The notes beneath the pieces are model-generated. The model was not told the origin of the DNA. It made no database searches and worked only from the letters and a program-made list of their open reading frames with translations. Shown one piece after another: positions 47,671 to 60,900 of a stretch of DNA of 64,000 nucleotides. Source of the stretch: Capsicum annuum (taxonomy: Eukaryota; Streptophyta; Magnoliopsida; Solanales; Solanaceae); assembly GCF_002878395.1 (NCBI RefSeq), contig NC_061121.1, positions 136,708,787-136,772,786 on the forward strand. Reading direction: 5' to 3'. Positions within the stretch are counted from its first letter, which is position 1; the number at the start of each line of letters is the position of its first letter. The translations under genes and the position numbers were made by a program.

Positions 47671-49679
47671 TACCTGTGGTTTGACCCTTAAGTTTGAACC
47701 TTTATGTTATTACCTTTGGAGATCACAAACTAATCGAATAAAAAATTAAACAAAAGATTCAAATATAATAGAGTTCATATACTATCCATGTGATGCAATG
47801 ACCTTAAGGCTTATTGGATTAGAATCTATCATGCACTCATTTAAAAGTAAACTAGTTATATAATTCCATAAATAATTATGATATTTTATCCCATTTTAAT
47901 AAATAATCTAGATTATGTTTGTGTAATAAGTATATAGTGAACCGAAATGACATAAGTTTCATTGATTATTTCACAACATAGGTATATCTTAGTTGAGTAC
48001 ATTTTAATTACTTCACTATGCTATCCTATCTATCACTTTTTATTCTCTCTATATTACTTAAAAATACATATTTCATAAGAAAAATACATATTTCATAAGT
48101 ACTGACACCGCTATGGGTGGGGGCATTGCATTTTCTTATAAATTCAGGTTTAGGTTCATAGAGTTATAGACACCCTTAGTAGGTATACGTGCTATATCAG
48201 CAAAGTATTTGGTGAGATCAATTTTTACTCGATCCAATCTATATATAATACTTTTTTTATTGTAGATATTTGCATAATTTGTGTATGATGGGGCCTAGAC
48301 GTGATCACTTTACATGTTTATAGTTTTCTACTCATGTAGAAACTTCGTAAGAACTATTATAATGTAATTTCTATTAGTCTGTTTAGACACTTAAATTTAT
48401 GCATCTATAGTTCATGTAAGTTTTCATATGTATGTGATACATTTGTAAAGCATGTTTCATATATTAACTACATTTCATGTCTCATATGGTACATCTCCAT
48501 CCAATCCAGTTTTGAGGTGTGACATGTTATATGAAACAATTTAATTTTATGTGTAGAATATGTGTGATATGTGTTGTGTTAAAGAGAATTACTTATATTA
48601 TTGTGCTTATATTTGTCATCCTCACCGAACCTCTATTTTGATGATTCTATATTATTTTATGAAATTACTTAGAACAAAGATTCAAGGGATATTGACCCAA
48701 AAGAGATCAGAGGTATGTTAAATCACTTTGTTGAGAAAAATAATGAGAAACATCTACTGATATGAAGGACAATGGAAACTATTTCCAACTTAGAAGTGTA
48801 AGGGTGTAAACTACGTGATGCTTTAAATTTTCAAAAAACTAATAGTGTAAATAATATCCAAGAAAAGTTGGAATAAAAGGGAGAACTTGAGGTTCTAAAG
48901 AAGAAAGTTAGAATGGATCACCAATAGTGTAACAACCTAAAATTTAAGTATGATGATGTTGAATAAGTAATAATAGAGTTAACAAAGGACATTGATGGTA
49001 CATATTTAGCTGACTCTTGTGTGATTTATGTTGAGTATATTGAATGTCTTGAAGTTCATGTACTTGAGCATAGTGGATGTCATCCCTAACACTTCTTTAC
49101 ATTGTGTTTGATTTATTAAATAAGAATGGATCTTCATGAACATAAAAAAGATTCAAGAAAAGAGGTATATTAGTATTGTATTCTAAAAATTTCAAGGCTA
49201 TCTAGGCAAGGCGCCACACCTTGATGAAAGACAAAAAGTGCATAGGAAATTCTTTAATTTTTTCAAGATCTAAAAATTTGTCATGTGATGGAACTGATCT
49301 ATCCAATTGATAGGTAAGACAACTGAAACTACAAAATATAGTACAAATTACATAAACATAAAAATGACATTCAAAACTCAACAATATTCATAAAATAAGT
49401 TTTTTCAATAAAACACATAAGAATGTAAAATAACATTACAAACTCATTTTCTTAAAACTTGGAGTCACTAGTAAAAAATTCTAAGAATCCAATTACAACT
49501 CTATTATAATAAAATCTAAAGGAGGGTAATGAATAAGACGGATAGTGATAAAATCAATTCAAGGAGCATCAAATAAACCAAGTAGCTACCTTAAAATTTT
49601 TGAGAGTATTCTCCGATGGCTACTAATCAACGGTCTCTATAACACAACACAAAACTTTCACATCCAAGATACAAAACAA
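47671..49679. other. no recognisable gene; decayed repeat sequence
   Basis: No coding family could be recognised on either strand. A 19-20-bp direct duplication ('aaaatacatatttcataag' twice) lies at 48,060-48,098. Some phrases near 48,150-48,330 look like chromovirus LTR text, but I cannot align them firmly. Confidence 0.4.
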
Positions 49680-50340
49680 AGAAATGGTAAGTACCATTTG
49701 AGTATTCAGATGGTACCATTTGAGGTATTATATGGTAGGCAATGCCGATCTGTTATAGATTTATTTAAGTCTTTAGAGGCTACTCCATGAGGTATAAATT
49801 TTCTCTAAGAGGCATTCAATAAAAATGAGGTTATTCAAGATAGGTTGAAGAAGCTCAGAGTAGGAAAATGATTTATGTTGTCTATAGGCTTTGTTCCTTG
49901 ATGTTTACAGTTGGTGATAGGATCTTTATTTATGTGTCCCTTATTAAAGGCATGATATGGTTTGAGATTGAAGGAAAACTCAACCCTAAGTATTTTGGCC
50001 ATTTGAGATCCCTTAGAGAATTAAGGAGGTAGATTATGATTTAGCCTTGCCTCTATTTTTTAGCTATTCACACAATTATTCAACATTTAATACTTTAGTT
50101 CTAAATTTTGGATGAGTCTTATATTCTCCAGTGGGACTTTTGTTCGATTGCATGATAGGGTAACCTTCGTGAACAAGCCAATCTCTATTCTATCCAGAGA
50201 TGTCAGGTAGTTGACTTCCGAGAGATCCATATGGTTAACGTTTAGTGAAGACGCCATCTAGTTGAGGATGTTACCTGGAAGATTGGGCATGATACACAAA
50301 CACAGTATCCTTATATGCGCAAGCCTTCAAGTAGTTCTTA
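49680..50340 (+). pseudogene. pol: chromovirus integrase C-terminal fragment
   Basis: An open piece ending at 49,790 contains YHLSIQMVPFEVLYGRQCRS, the well-conserved late part of the Ty3/gypsy integrase core. After stops, 49,810-50,040 keeps NEVIQDRLKKLRVGK and a decayed SH3-like part. At 50,250-50,315 VEDVTWKIGHDTQTQYPYM is the chromodomain-like tail. Everything upstream (gag, RT, RNase H) is missing. It leads directly into the LTR at 50,384. Confidence 0.75.
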
Positions 50341-50383
50341 ACTCCCTACTTTGACGAACAAAAGCCCTTTTAGTAGTGGATGT

Positions 50384-51005
50384 TGTAATAACATTATGGG
50401 TCATGATCTACTTTTTCATGCTTTTTCTTCTTTTAGGGGCTTTTTATAGATTCGGTGATGTGATTTTGGGGGCCAATAAAGTTATCTAAGATTCTTTAAA
50501 TTCTTACATATGAAGTAGAGCAAAGAAGTTTGTGGACTTATTGTCAAAATACTCAATATGCTACCTTGGCTTGGTGGATGCTTGTAATAGAGGTTTGAAG
50601 CTTAGGAATACCTAGAAAGACCTCCCAAATAAGTATTGTCACATTTCAAAGATATCTTGGATCATGGGAGATTGAGTAGTGAAAGTAGGGACCATTTTGG
50701 GACCTTTGTGTAATAATTAGTCCTTTTAGGCTATATTTTAAGAGGGACACTTTTGGGCTACTTTTGTATAAGTTTAGTCTAGGACTATAAATAGGTAATC
50801 TTTTCTTTGATTAAGTAGTCTATGTTTAACTATGAAGAATACACTTCAGAGTGTGAGAGATTGGATAATCTTGTGTTGATTATTTATTTAAAACAATGGT
50901 TGCGATTTCTATCAATTTCCTATTTTGATGTCTATCTATCTATCTTTTACCTTTTTTCTTTTAATTTTTGCAATTTGGTTCCATCTTCAATGGTCAATTT
51001 GTACA
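50384..51005 (+). repeat. 622-bp LTR with TATA box
   Basis: It starts TGTAATAACATTATGGGTCA and ends TGTACA, followed after 3 bases by a primer site. A clear TATA box (CTATAAATAGG) lies near 50,787. It sits between an upstream integrase end and a downstream primer site, so it serves as a 3' LTR on one side and a 5' LTR on the other. Confidence 0.75.
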
Positions 51006-51008
51006 ATT

Positions 51009-51021
51009 TGATATTAGAGTA
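51009..51021 (+). other. primer-binding site, tRNA-iMet type
   Basis: TGATATTAGAGTA lies just after the LTR end and is close to the initiator-Met match TGGTATCAGAGCA. Confidence 0.65.
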
Positions 51022-52780
51022 GAGCATAGGATCATTCTAATGATTCCAGTATTAGGTTTATTATTAAAAAACTGGAAAATTATGAAAAAGTTTTGCGCTT
51101 GATTTGATTCTTGTTTTAAGTTTCTAGTACTATATTTGCATTCTGTAGTACAAGTCCATTCCATATTTGAGATTTGGCTTAAATTAGAGTTGTTTTGAGG
51201 AATCCACAATTGTTAGGTTTAGAAGATTTAGAAGAAGAAGTGCATTCTGAGATACGGGCTAAATTGGATGTTTGTTATCCTAATTACTTGTAGCTTAGAT
51301 CTGAAATTTGAGAAAAAATGGTAAAGAAATCAATTGGGGTTTAGTTTGGTATTCTTCATGTTCATGGTGTTTTTCATGACCTAATGAAAAAATTCAAATG
51401 GGTTTTAAAATCGAAATTTTTTTTGCATGGAATTGGTCGCTAAAAATTATTATGGATTTAACATCATATCAAAAGGAGCCTAGGTATCGAATTTATGAGC
51501 TAAAATGTTAGAGTTGTGATTTTTGGATCTTTATGATTGCTTTTGGTGATCTTGAAGAATCTTCATATCCTCAAGAAAAAAAATAATGAAAAGGGTTTTG
51601 TGATCTAAAAATTAAGGAAAGAAAATTTGTACTAGTGTTATTACCAAAAAAAATATTCCAAAAGATGAAAAGGCAAGGAAATAAGTACAAAAAGGGCCCA
51701 CAATAGAAAAATTTTTGGAGGTTTCAGGTGTCTGTCAGAGTCCATTGTTTGACCCATATGCTCTAGAATCTCACCATGGACCTTCTGGCTAGAATATGCA
51801 AACTCATCTGCACCGGCATCTCACCATTTGCACCCATATTTCACCTAATGTGCAGACCGCCCTTCTGAAGTTAAAATTTGTTAGGTTCTAACTCCTAGTC
51901 TCATTCATTTTTTTCCTAATCAATTTCTTTAATTCTTAAAACTAATTTTCAACTAGTACTTATCCTACTTAGTTATTGATTAGTTCTTAAGTTTGTTTCT
52001 TTTATCGCTCTTTTGTGTTGTGTGTTTTTATAGTTGTACTTCACAGTTAATTTTTTATTCAAGTTCATTAGTTTGTAATTGTGTCATCCATCTTTCATGA
52101 AACAATAATCTAGTATGGCCAAGAATATCAACTGGCACTAAGCATACCACTAGGTACAATCAATATTCAACATTAATCAATTCAGTTTGTGAGGGAATCC
52201 AAGATTGTGAAGTTTATTTCACTAATGTTATAGTTATTTCTTATCTTTGTTGAGTGATCTATTGCTAGGTACAATAGCTTGTAAATGGAGACACTAAACC
52301 ACATGAGAGGTGCTACTTTTGAAACCATAGTGGATTTGAGTGGGGCTTATCTCGTGCCCTAAGGCACACTGCATGGGACCATTAAAGGAGGAACTTTACT
52401 AAAGTAAAAACCTACTCCACACAAGGGTTGAGATAATGGGGAATATATTTACCTTAGTCACTTATGGGGAAATAAGTATTAATGTTGGATCTCACACATT
52501 CTTGACATAATGAAACTCCCCATACAAAGTCACCCCAAGCCTTACAAGCTCAAATAGTATGATGAGAATAATCCAACAGAAGTGGCCAAGAAAGTCGTCA
52601 TTAGTATTGGAATAAAATGTATCAAGACAAAGTATGATGTAATGTAATTCCCTTTAGAACATGTCGAATATTTCTTAGTAGACCATGGAAGGATAATATA
52701 TTAGTCCAATATCAATAGAAGTCTAATAGATATACACTTGTATATAGAGAGAAAAAACATATTCTTGATAACTTAGAACC
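51022..52780 (+). other. LTR-element leader/upstream internal region, no gene recognised
   Basis: AT-rich, without a family-like reading frame. Some Met-rich broken text occurs after 52,110 (MAKNINWH). It is probably untranslated leader and a decayed gag start. Confidence 0.35.
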
Positions 52781-52786
52781 TAAAAA

Positions 52787-54760
52787 GTGAGTAGGGAATA
52801 TAGGATTATGAGGGGGTTTTGGAAAGTATTGATGAGTGATGAAATTATTAAGATGATATGGGAATCATCCCTTGTCCAAGGAAAGAAAGGCTTGGCTAGA
52901 GGAAAGGAGTTGAGTAAGACTGATAAGACAAGAAGTTGTTTGAAAGAAATGGAAAAGGAAAACATAATTGTAGGTGTTGTCAAAACCAATCCCTTGTCAC
53001 CTACGAACCATGATATTAGTAGCATTGTACCTAGTATCACCCCTTTGTTGTGTAGGTTCATTAGAAATTACTTCCAAAGAAAGATCAAAGGAGAGTTATT
53101 TACGAACATATGCTTGAAGTCCTAATAGATTTCATATCTAAGATTTCCAAATTTGGGAAGAGTGGTAACGAGTTGACTTAAGGGAGGATTATTAATAAAC
53201 TCCAATGTACACAGAACTTCCCAAAGGAAGAAATGTGCTCCAATGTTGACAACCAAGGTGAAGACTATACTTCTTATGAGCTACAAGGTAACAATGCTAA
53301 CCCTTGCACTTCTTTAAACTGCAAAAAGACTTGATGTGGCTGGTATCCAATTAAGTGTAAGTGTTGGTGTATCTATGTTTGAGAAAAATGAGTCTTCCCC
53401 TTGTGATAATCTTCATAGAATTTTGTTGAATAATGATCATGTTTTTATTGTGAGTTCATAAACACTAGTTGATCCTATAGATAACTGGGTTGACTCTTAT
53501 ACTAAGGTTGTTTTGTGTCCACCTAGTTTTAGAACTTATAGCTTTAATGATGATCCATTTTCATGTGATAAGAATGATCATATACCAGTTGACCCTTGTG
53601 ATAATCAGGGTGAGTCTATGTGGACATGTCAATGTCTACAACTAGATAAGGTATACACATTGATCGACTTTTTTGTGGTCATTAATTCACTAAATGAGAA
53701 ATTGTATGGTGTGTTTAATGAACCTCAACTTAGTGATTACGAAGATAAAGTTGATTTTGTGGATTGTAATGTAGGATTTTTATTCAGAGATGGAAATTCA
53801 TTAGATGTTTATTCAATTTCTTGTTATTATCATAAGGATCTTGATATGGAGTGTGATCTTAAGGATAACCCCTTATTTGGTAATGACATGACTAATGAAA
53901 ATTGTGTTGATCAACTTAAAAATTGTGTTGATCAACTTACTTGTAAATCTAATCTTCTACTTGAGCTTTTTTGTGATATGTTTAATGAACTAAATTTAGA
54001 GATAATGTTGATAGAGTTTATCATTTGAATAGAAGTTATTCTTTGAACATATCATATGTTAGAGATCCTATTACTAGTTTTGATCATAGATATCAAATGA
54101 ATGAAAATGATTTGAAAAAGGACATTTATCTTTTTCAGAGTGAGATTGCATAGTTTAATTCTCCACCTTTGTTGATGATCCTCTGTCTATGTAAAATGTC
54201 TTGTTTGATAATATTGAGATCACTACCAGTTTGTCACATAGTGTTGTGCATTAGATGTGCTTGAAAAGAAGGATGGTAAGCTCAAAATTCACATCTTACC
54301 ATTTTTCTTGAAATTCATTAAGAATATAAGGTTGAGTGAATATTGTACAAGCTATCCAATTATTGAAAATGATCTTTCACTTTTTAAAAAGCATGATTAT
54401 TTGGGTAAAAATGACTTTGATTTGCTTGATTATTTGAGATACCCAACTAGTGATTGTTATTTTGAAACTAATTTTATTTGTGATCCTTTATATGACACTC
54501 CACCTTGATTTGATGAATATGCGGATGAATTATTTTATTATAGTAATGACTTGAGTCCTGATATTCTTGATACTAGTCGTGGTTTGTGTCAAATTGTGGA
54601 TCCTTTCCTTGAGAAAAAGTTATCTTTTGTTTAGAAATTGCTACTTCTTCTTTGTGTACTGCTATTATTAAGGATGCTCAAGGTTATTATCTTTAATATA
54701 ATAGTAAGTATATGTATGAGGTCACCTTAGATGTACCAAGCATTGTTACACCTTTCTATC
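52787..54760 (+). pseudogene. unidentified retroelement-associated ORF remnants
   Basis: Three open pieces lie in one region: 52,787-53,125 (112 codons, lysine-rich), 53,513-54,028 (171 codons) and 54,257-54,508 (83 codons). The middle piece is Asp/Cys-rich and has a tandem duplication NCVDQLKNCVDQL at about 53,897-53,940. No zinc knuckle, protease, RT or transmembrane pattern is visible. Asp/Cys-rich ORFs of this style sit beside gag in some Solanaceae LTR elements as I recall, but I cannot name a family. The position downstream of an LTR and primer site suggests they belong to that element. Confidence 0.4.
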
Positions 54761-54824
54761 CTCTCTATTTTCTTGTGATATTATCAATGGTAACATAGAG
54801 AGAATGTCTTCTTGTGATAGTGGT

Positions 54825-57362
54825 TGTCATGACCCGATTCCATGAGTCATGGGGGGAACTACTTTAACCCACCACTAGGTAAGACAAATCATTTCCCGAA
54901 GCTATAAGCAATGGTCTAGTTGGTGGAAAATGCCATAAAAGCAGGAATCATGCAAATAAAATATAAAAGAGATAGACATATGGATAATAATATCATGACG
55001 GAAGATAAATAAAATATGAGCAACGACATCCCATGACCTAGTAAAGTCGGTACCAGAGCTACTAATCCAAAAGAATACGAGTATTATCAAAGTAAAAAAT
55101 ACATTAGTCTCGACAATAGATAAAATATCAAAAATACAGAAGATGGAGAAAAGGTCAACTAGATCTCACCCTATCTCCAAACTCTGACCAACAACATCAC
55201 TCCATCAATGGTGGCAGCTGAAACTCACAGTCAGACCAAAAAGGTGTAGAAATGTAGTATGATTACTAAAGCCACAATCACAGTGGGCATCATAGGTCAA
55301 CTAAGAAAAAATATACTATAAATGTAATAAAATGGGAGATAAATAAGCTAAGTCAATGATAGAGGGCAAACCTAAAATAACATCCCAAACACTGAAAGTA
55401 ATTAACCGGTATACCAATAATCAAGAAAACATAATTATCTCTACATCAATGTATCCTATAAGAAAGTAGGTGTGAATAAAGTAAAAAACCTAATGTGGTC
55501 CCCCATAAGACTAGAGGTTGCAATCAAAGAGAGATAATAACCATAATTATGATTAACCACAACTTGAAATCTTAACTGTGGATCTTTCCATACCGTACAC
55601 ACATTGGTAAAAGATAATTCACGATGCCGAACTTGAATTGAAACTAATGCCATGAATATTGTACTTGAACCGTGACTAATACCACCAAAACAGTCGGAAT
55701 CAAATCGGTCTTAGTATCATCCTCGCTAGACTTAAACCGTAACAATCCACAATCCAAATACCATTCCAAGATAACTACTAAAGGTAAAACATTCTTGGGC
55801 ACAATAATGTAAATACAATAACATAAGATATCTACAGAGTCTATAAGGAGGTAATGGTAATTTTTTCTTAATGTGGGCTAGAGGGGCCCACTTCTAACCT
55901 CGATAATGCATTCTAAGGAAAGTTCTACCCCAAAATACATAAGGTATCAAATCTCACCACAAGATGGTAAATAAGTCGTATTAGGTCTTAGGACAGCAAT
56001 TCAACTTACGAATGAGTAGCGAAGTTAGATATGCCTATTTACTGCCCCTTAATGGTGAAATAATCAACTACTAAAAAAATATAACTCCAATTCCTAATTC
56101 CCCAACCCATATCTAGCACAATATTATTTAAATACTATAATGTATCCCAATATAGGAGAAATGAAAACCTAACCTACCTGGATACCAAGAAAGTCTGTTG
56201 AATTCTGTTATTTCATTAATTTTCTCAACAGAAAAGCTTTGGCTTGATTCCATACTATAAGAATTGTAATCTACTCACCAATACGAGAACAATGGTACCA
56301 ATATTGTATTATTATATTTTGGGCCAAAAATCAAGTTAAAATCCCGTCTGGTGCCCACTTATGGGATCACATTTTCTAAACCATTAACACATCCTCAATG
56401 CTCAAGAGAAAATTTACCTTCAAGAAAGGTTAATTTCCGATATCAAATAATTCTCAATATATTCTAAAAGAATCTAGAAAAAATCTATGAGTAAATTGAA
56501 GAAGTAAACAGAAACCTACCAAGATTTCAATGAAGAAAAGATCATTTCCTGCTAACAATTACCCCACAATCACTTAATAATCTCTCTATAAATTTTACAC
56601 ATTTTGTAGGGCTTTTTAGCTCTTGAAATTGTGAAAAATAGGGAGCAAATTTGGAAAATATGGCATTTAATAACCTCCCATGTGCGACTTAAGCAGTCAC
56701 TTTATTGCTTAAGTGATCCCTGCTATGGACCCAACCTCAACTTAAGTGGTCTGGACATTGATTAAATAGTATCATCTTAAGCTATTAGGCCAATATTAAA
56801 GTAGGTCGACTGGTCTGGTCCTAGCCGCTAATGTGGTTTCTACTTAAGCGGATGCATGAGGAAAAACATAGAGATATTAAAAGTTTTAGATGACCCTTCG
56901 AGATTCATTCGGAATCCCGTAAATGCAAATGAACTATACTACACTATCAAATTTGACATTCCAAACTCAATTTAATGATCAAAAATATTCATCTGGGATT
57001 GTTTTAATGTAAAGTAGGCCCCACACCCAACGACCATTTTATTCAATTTTGACCAATAGCCCAAAATGATTCTAAAGGCCTTAAGATTTGAACCAAAGAT
57101 TCCCTAACCTAAATTCTACATTTTAAAGCTGATGGAATTGTTAGAATTAGCATATAATGTCATTAAGCTAAAGTTTTCTCCAGATTGCCAATTCTTTATA
57201 ATAAAGATTTCAAAATAGAAAATATTCTCTAAAAACCAAACAAACTACTGGTATCTGAACGGTCAGCTCTAGCACATCACAAATAACTTGGGGGAGCTAT
57301 ATCCAAGCTCTAAATAGTTAAAATATATGGAACTGAAGAAAATGACCTAGAGGTATATTATA
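54825..57362 (-). repeat. chromovirus 3' LTR, minus strand
   Basis: It starts TGTCATGACCCGATT on the plus strand. The other end, about 57,362, reads on the minus strand TATAATATACC then CTCTAGGTCATTTTC, a decayed form of the TGTAATAACCC start seen at 50,384. It contains GTTGGGTGTGGGGCC (minus strand, near 57,015) and a GC-richer 'cttaagcagtcac' tract near 56,690. Both are usual chromovirus LTR text. The right end is inferred from the integrase end and purine-rich stretch that precede it. Confidence 0.65.
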
Positions 57363-57369
57363 ATATCCA

Positions 57370-57835
57370 CTACAAAAAGATATTTTGTCAGGAAAAGCAA
57401 CGGGTTAGGATGTACCTGAAAACTCAAATATATAAGGATGTTGCATATACATCTATATCTCAATCTTTGAAGTAGACTTCTCTACTAAGAAGTGTATCCA
57501 CTAAATCTTAATTACTAGAATCTCTCAAGAGAACAACAGCCTGACATCTCTAGCCAAGATAAATATCTTCTCATCCACGAACGTCAATCTCGCATCTAAC
57601 TAAATAGTGTCCCACCAAAGATCATGTGAATCATCAGGAATATAAGGCCACAACATAAAAACATGGAATACTATATGAACAACAATATTATCATGTGGTA
57701 AGTTTAACTCATAAGTCATCTCTCCAACTGTTTGAAGGATATCAAAAGGTCAAATGTATTTGGCACTGATATTTCCTTTTCTCCCAAACCTTATCACGCC
57801 CTTCATAGGTTATTCCTTAAGGAATAACCTATTAA
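57370..57835 (-). pseudogene. pol: chromovirus integrase C-terminal fragment, minus strand
   Basis: The minus strand reads KGVIRFGRKGNISAKYI, then PFDILQTVGEMTYELNLPHD, VHIVFHVFMLWPYIPDDSHD and LDARLTFVDEKIFILARDVR, and finally a decayed chromodomain-like tail. This is the C-terminal end of a chromovirus Pol. It leads directly into the minus-strand LTR 54,825-57,362. The upstream part is cut off near 57,835, close to a perfect palindrome. Confidence 0.8.
57805..57832. repeat. 28-nt perfect palindrome
   Basis: Centre CCTTAAGG at 57,815-57,822, with perfectly complementary arms of 10 further bases on each side (outermost AT...AT). It lies at the broken end of the minus-strand integrase fragment. 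Confidence 0.9.
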
Positions 57836-57924
57836 CAACTCCAAAATCTCAAGTCAAAAAGTCTAGAATCTACCAAAGCCTCCTATCTGCTTTTACCTAT
57901 ACTCAGTATATCTTAAATTATGTT

Positions 57925-60900
57925 GGCTGAAATACCTTCTGTTTTGGTCCATGGAAAGTTTCTAGGTTTTGAGCCTTCTATTGATCATACAACTCCGCAT
58001 ACTAGCTATATTTTTAGGGTAAGGGTCAGGTAACCCATCTCGTATATTGTCAAGTGTTTAATGGGTGAGTTTCTGGTATGGTTATAGTTTGGTGGGTACG
58101 ATTCATATTGTTGGTCATGAGTCAGTTGGTTTATCCTTCACTTAATATTAAACTTAGTAACTTGACTCGAATTTGAGTACGAGTGTCTCACAATTAGTCA
58201 TAAGGATAGGGTAAGAGTGGTATGGTTTAAACCATACGTTGTCCAGTGTCTAGCCTAAATGTTTTAGCCTATGGTATGATTAAAAGGTATGGATCATATA
58301 GTTAGGGTACTATTTAGGCAAGGGGATTTGTATGGTGGACAGATGTCCAATATTCTATCTAGAGCATGAATTGTTGGTATCATTCATATGTTGTGTGTAC
58401 AAGACAAGGAGGGAGTCTACCCTTCTGCAAGAATTTTTACAATTTAAGTTGGGGGTATTATAGACATTTTCCCTTTTAGCACTTATGATCTCATGACCTA
58501 ACACACTATTAGGACTTCATTTACCCTATTATTCTAATATTAACACTCAAAAACTCTCTCAAATCTCTCTCAAGCTCTTGGGTTATGAAAAAATTAGGGT
58601 TTTCTTTAAGGTGGTAAATTAAGGCTCTAAAGGGTGATTTCTCTCCACCTTCTTTGTAATTTAAGGTATGTTACTCCTTCCTCATTGTTATTTCAATTAA
58701 ATACATGTTTTATTATTGATTTTTATGGAATAATTGTCATATGGTTTTGGGTTTTGAATTATACATTGGGCGTTTTGCTTATTAATGGTTGATTTATGTT
58801 TTCCCATGTTTTTACTTATGGTTTTCATATTATACTTTTTGTTTGAACATATGGTTGCATGGGTTTTGGTCCTTGGAAAGTTCCTAGGTTTTGAGCCTTC
58901 TATTGATTATACAACTCACCACACTAGCCATATAGTGAGGGTACGATTCAAGTAACCCATCTCGTATGTTGTCTATTGTTTGGTGGGTGAGTTTCAAGTA
59001 TGGTTATGGTTTTGTAAGTACGAATAATAGTGTTAGTGATGGATCGGTTAGTTGATCCTTTACTTTATCTAAAACATAGTGTCTTGACTTGGATCTAAGT
59101 ATTAGTGGCTCACCATGAGTCGTGGGGATTGAGTATGAGTTGTATGGTCTAAACCGTACTTTGTCCAGTGTCTAGCTTAAATATTTCTACCTAGGGTATG
59201 ATTAAAAGGTATAGATTGTATGGTTAGGTTATAATTTAGTCAAGGCGAGTTATATAGTGGACAGTGTGTGATGGCCAACAGTCTTTCTAGGGTACGGGTA
59301 GTGGGTACCATTCTTATGTTGTGTGTATGACACAGGAAAAAATTGTATCCTCCTGTGGGAATTTTTAAAGTTTAAGTTGCGGGTATTCTTGACATTTTCC
59401 CTCTTAACCACTTATGACCCCATGATCTAAAACATTATTAGGGCTTTATTTACCCTATTATTCTCTCAAGATCTTAGGTTAAGCAAAGGCTAGGGTTTCC
59501 TCTAAGGTGGTCAATTAAGGCTCTAAAGGTAGATTTATCTCCGTCTTTTTTGTAATCTAAGGCATATTACTCCTCCCTTATTGTTAGTTTAATTAAAGTC
59601 ATGTTTTATTAATGATTTTCATGGCATAATTGTGATATGATTTTTGGTTTTGAATTATATGTTGGGCATTTTGGTTATACATGGTTGATTTATGTTTTCC
59701 CATGTTCTTACTTATGGTTTTCATATTATAATTGTGGTTTGAACATTTTGTTGCATGGGAATGGTCAATTGTTACTTGGTTTTGGTTTTGGAAACCATAT
59801 GCCGTGAATATATTTGATAAACTACCTATGAGAATGCTTTTATTACATAGTTGGACTTTCATTAAAAACTTTGCATGATATAATATGGTGATGGAAGCTT
59901 AATTGGTTAATTGGTTTTAATGGATAAATGGTAAGACCTTGGTGTTGATTCATTCAATTTAAAACCTTGTAGGGTGCATGGGAATCCCCCAAGTGAATCT
60001 AATAATGGAACCTGTGGGTACATGGAAATCCCTAAAGTGTTTTCTAAGGACATTGCTTGCAAGCCATAGTCGGTATGATGATGCCACTTCTTATAGACTT
60101 GAGTAATAATATATAGAATTGGTGTTTTGGTTATGTGTTCATGGTTTTAATTGGGAAATAATAGTGAGTTTTGATAGCTAACCATGAAGGTGTGAGTACA
60201 TTAGACGAACACTAGAAACTCATGTTTGCCGACAGGAGAATTAGTCATGGCGACCATATACTTGTAGGGTATATGGGAATCCCCTAAGTTATACTTTTAT
60301 ATAAGTATCAAGAAGGGTGAAGGGTACACGGGAATCCCCTAACCCTATGATATCTCTGGTTCGTGCGGCTACACGTACTAGGCCCATTCAGTGGGTAACA
60401 CTGGACCCATATAGCTCATTGTTAGTTCTAGGATGGTTGAGGTACACATACCTTGGTTAATTATTTTAAAGACATGATAAACCCAATTCCATTTACAGAC
60501 ATGGATTATAAATGTATATGCATGGTTGTCCTTACATATGTTGATATACTTGGTTTAAACATTGGGATTATTTTATCCTTACCATGAGTGTATGCTAGCA
60601 TTCACCCGATAACCTATCTTCTAGCACTATATGCTTACACGATGCAAGAACCAACCATACCACTCCTTCTGCTCAGTAATTGGATTTGGGGATAGTTTGT
60701 GTTAGATATAAAGTAGTAATTTTTGATACTCTAAAAGGCTCTAATTCATGTTATGGATTTCTCTACATACTTTTTTATGTCATAGACTTTTGTTTTTTCT
60801 ATGGTTGGGGGAATGTACCGATTGAGTATTATTTTACTTTCGAAGAGGCATTGTGCGACTACTTTTGGTTTGTATGGGTAGTGTCACCATTGGGGTCAGC

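Noticed and set aside
57249..57262. Plus-strand TGGTATCTGAAC resembling a primer-binding site
   Set aside because: It lies inside a minus-strand LTR as judged by the integrase end at 57,370; a plus-strand LTR end before it is not apparent.
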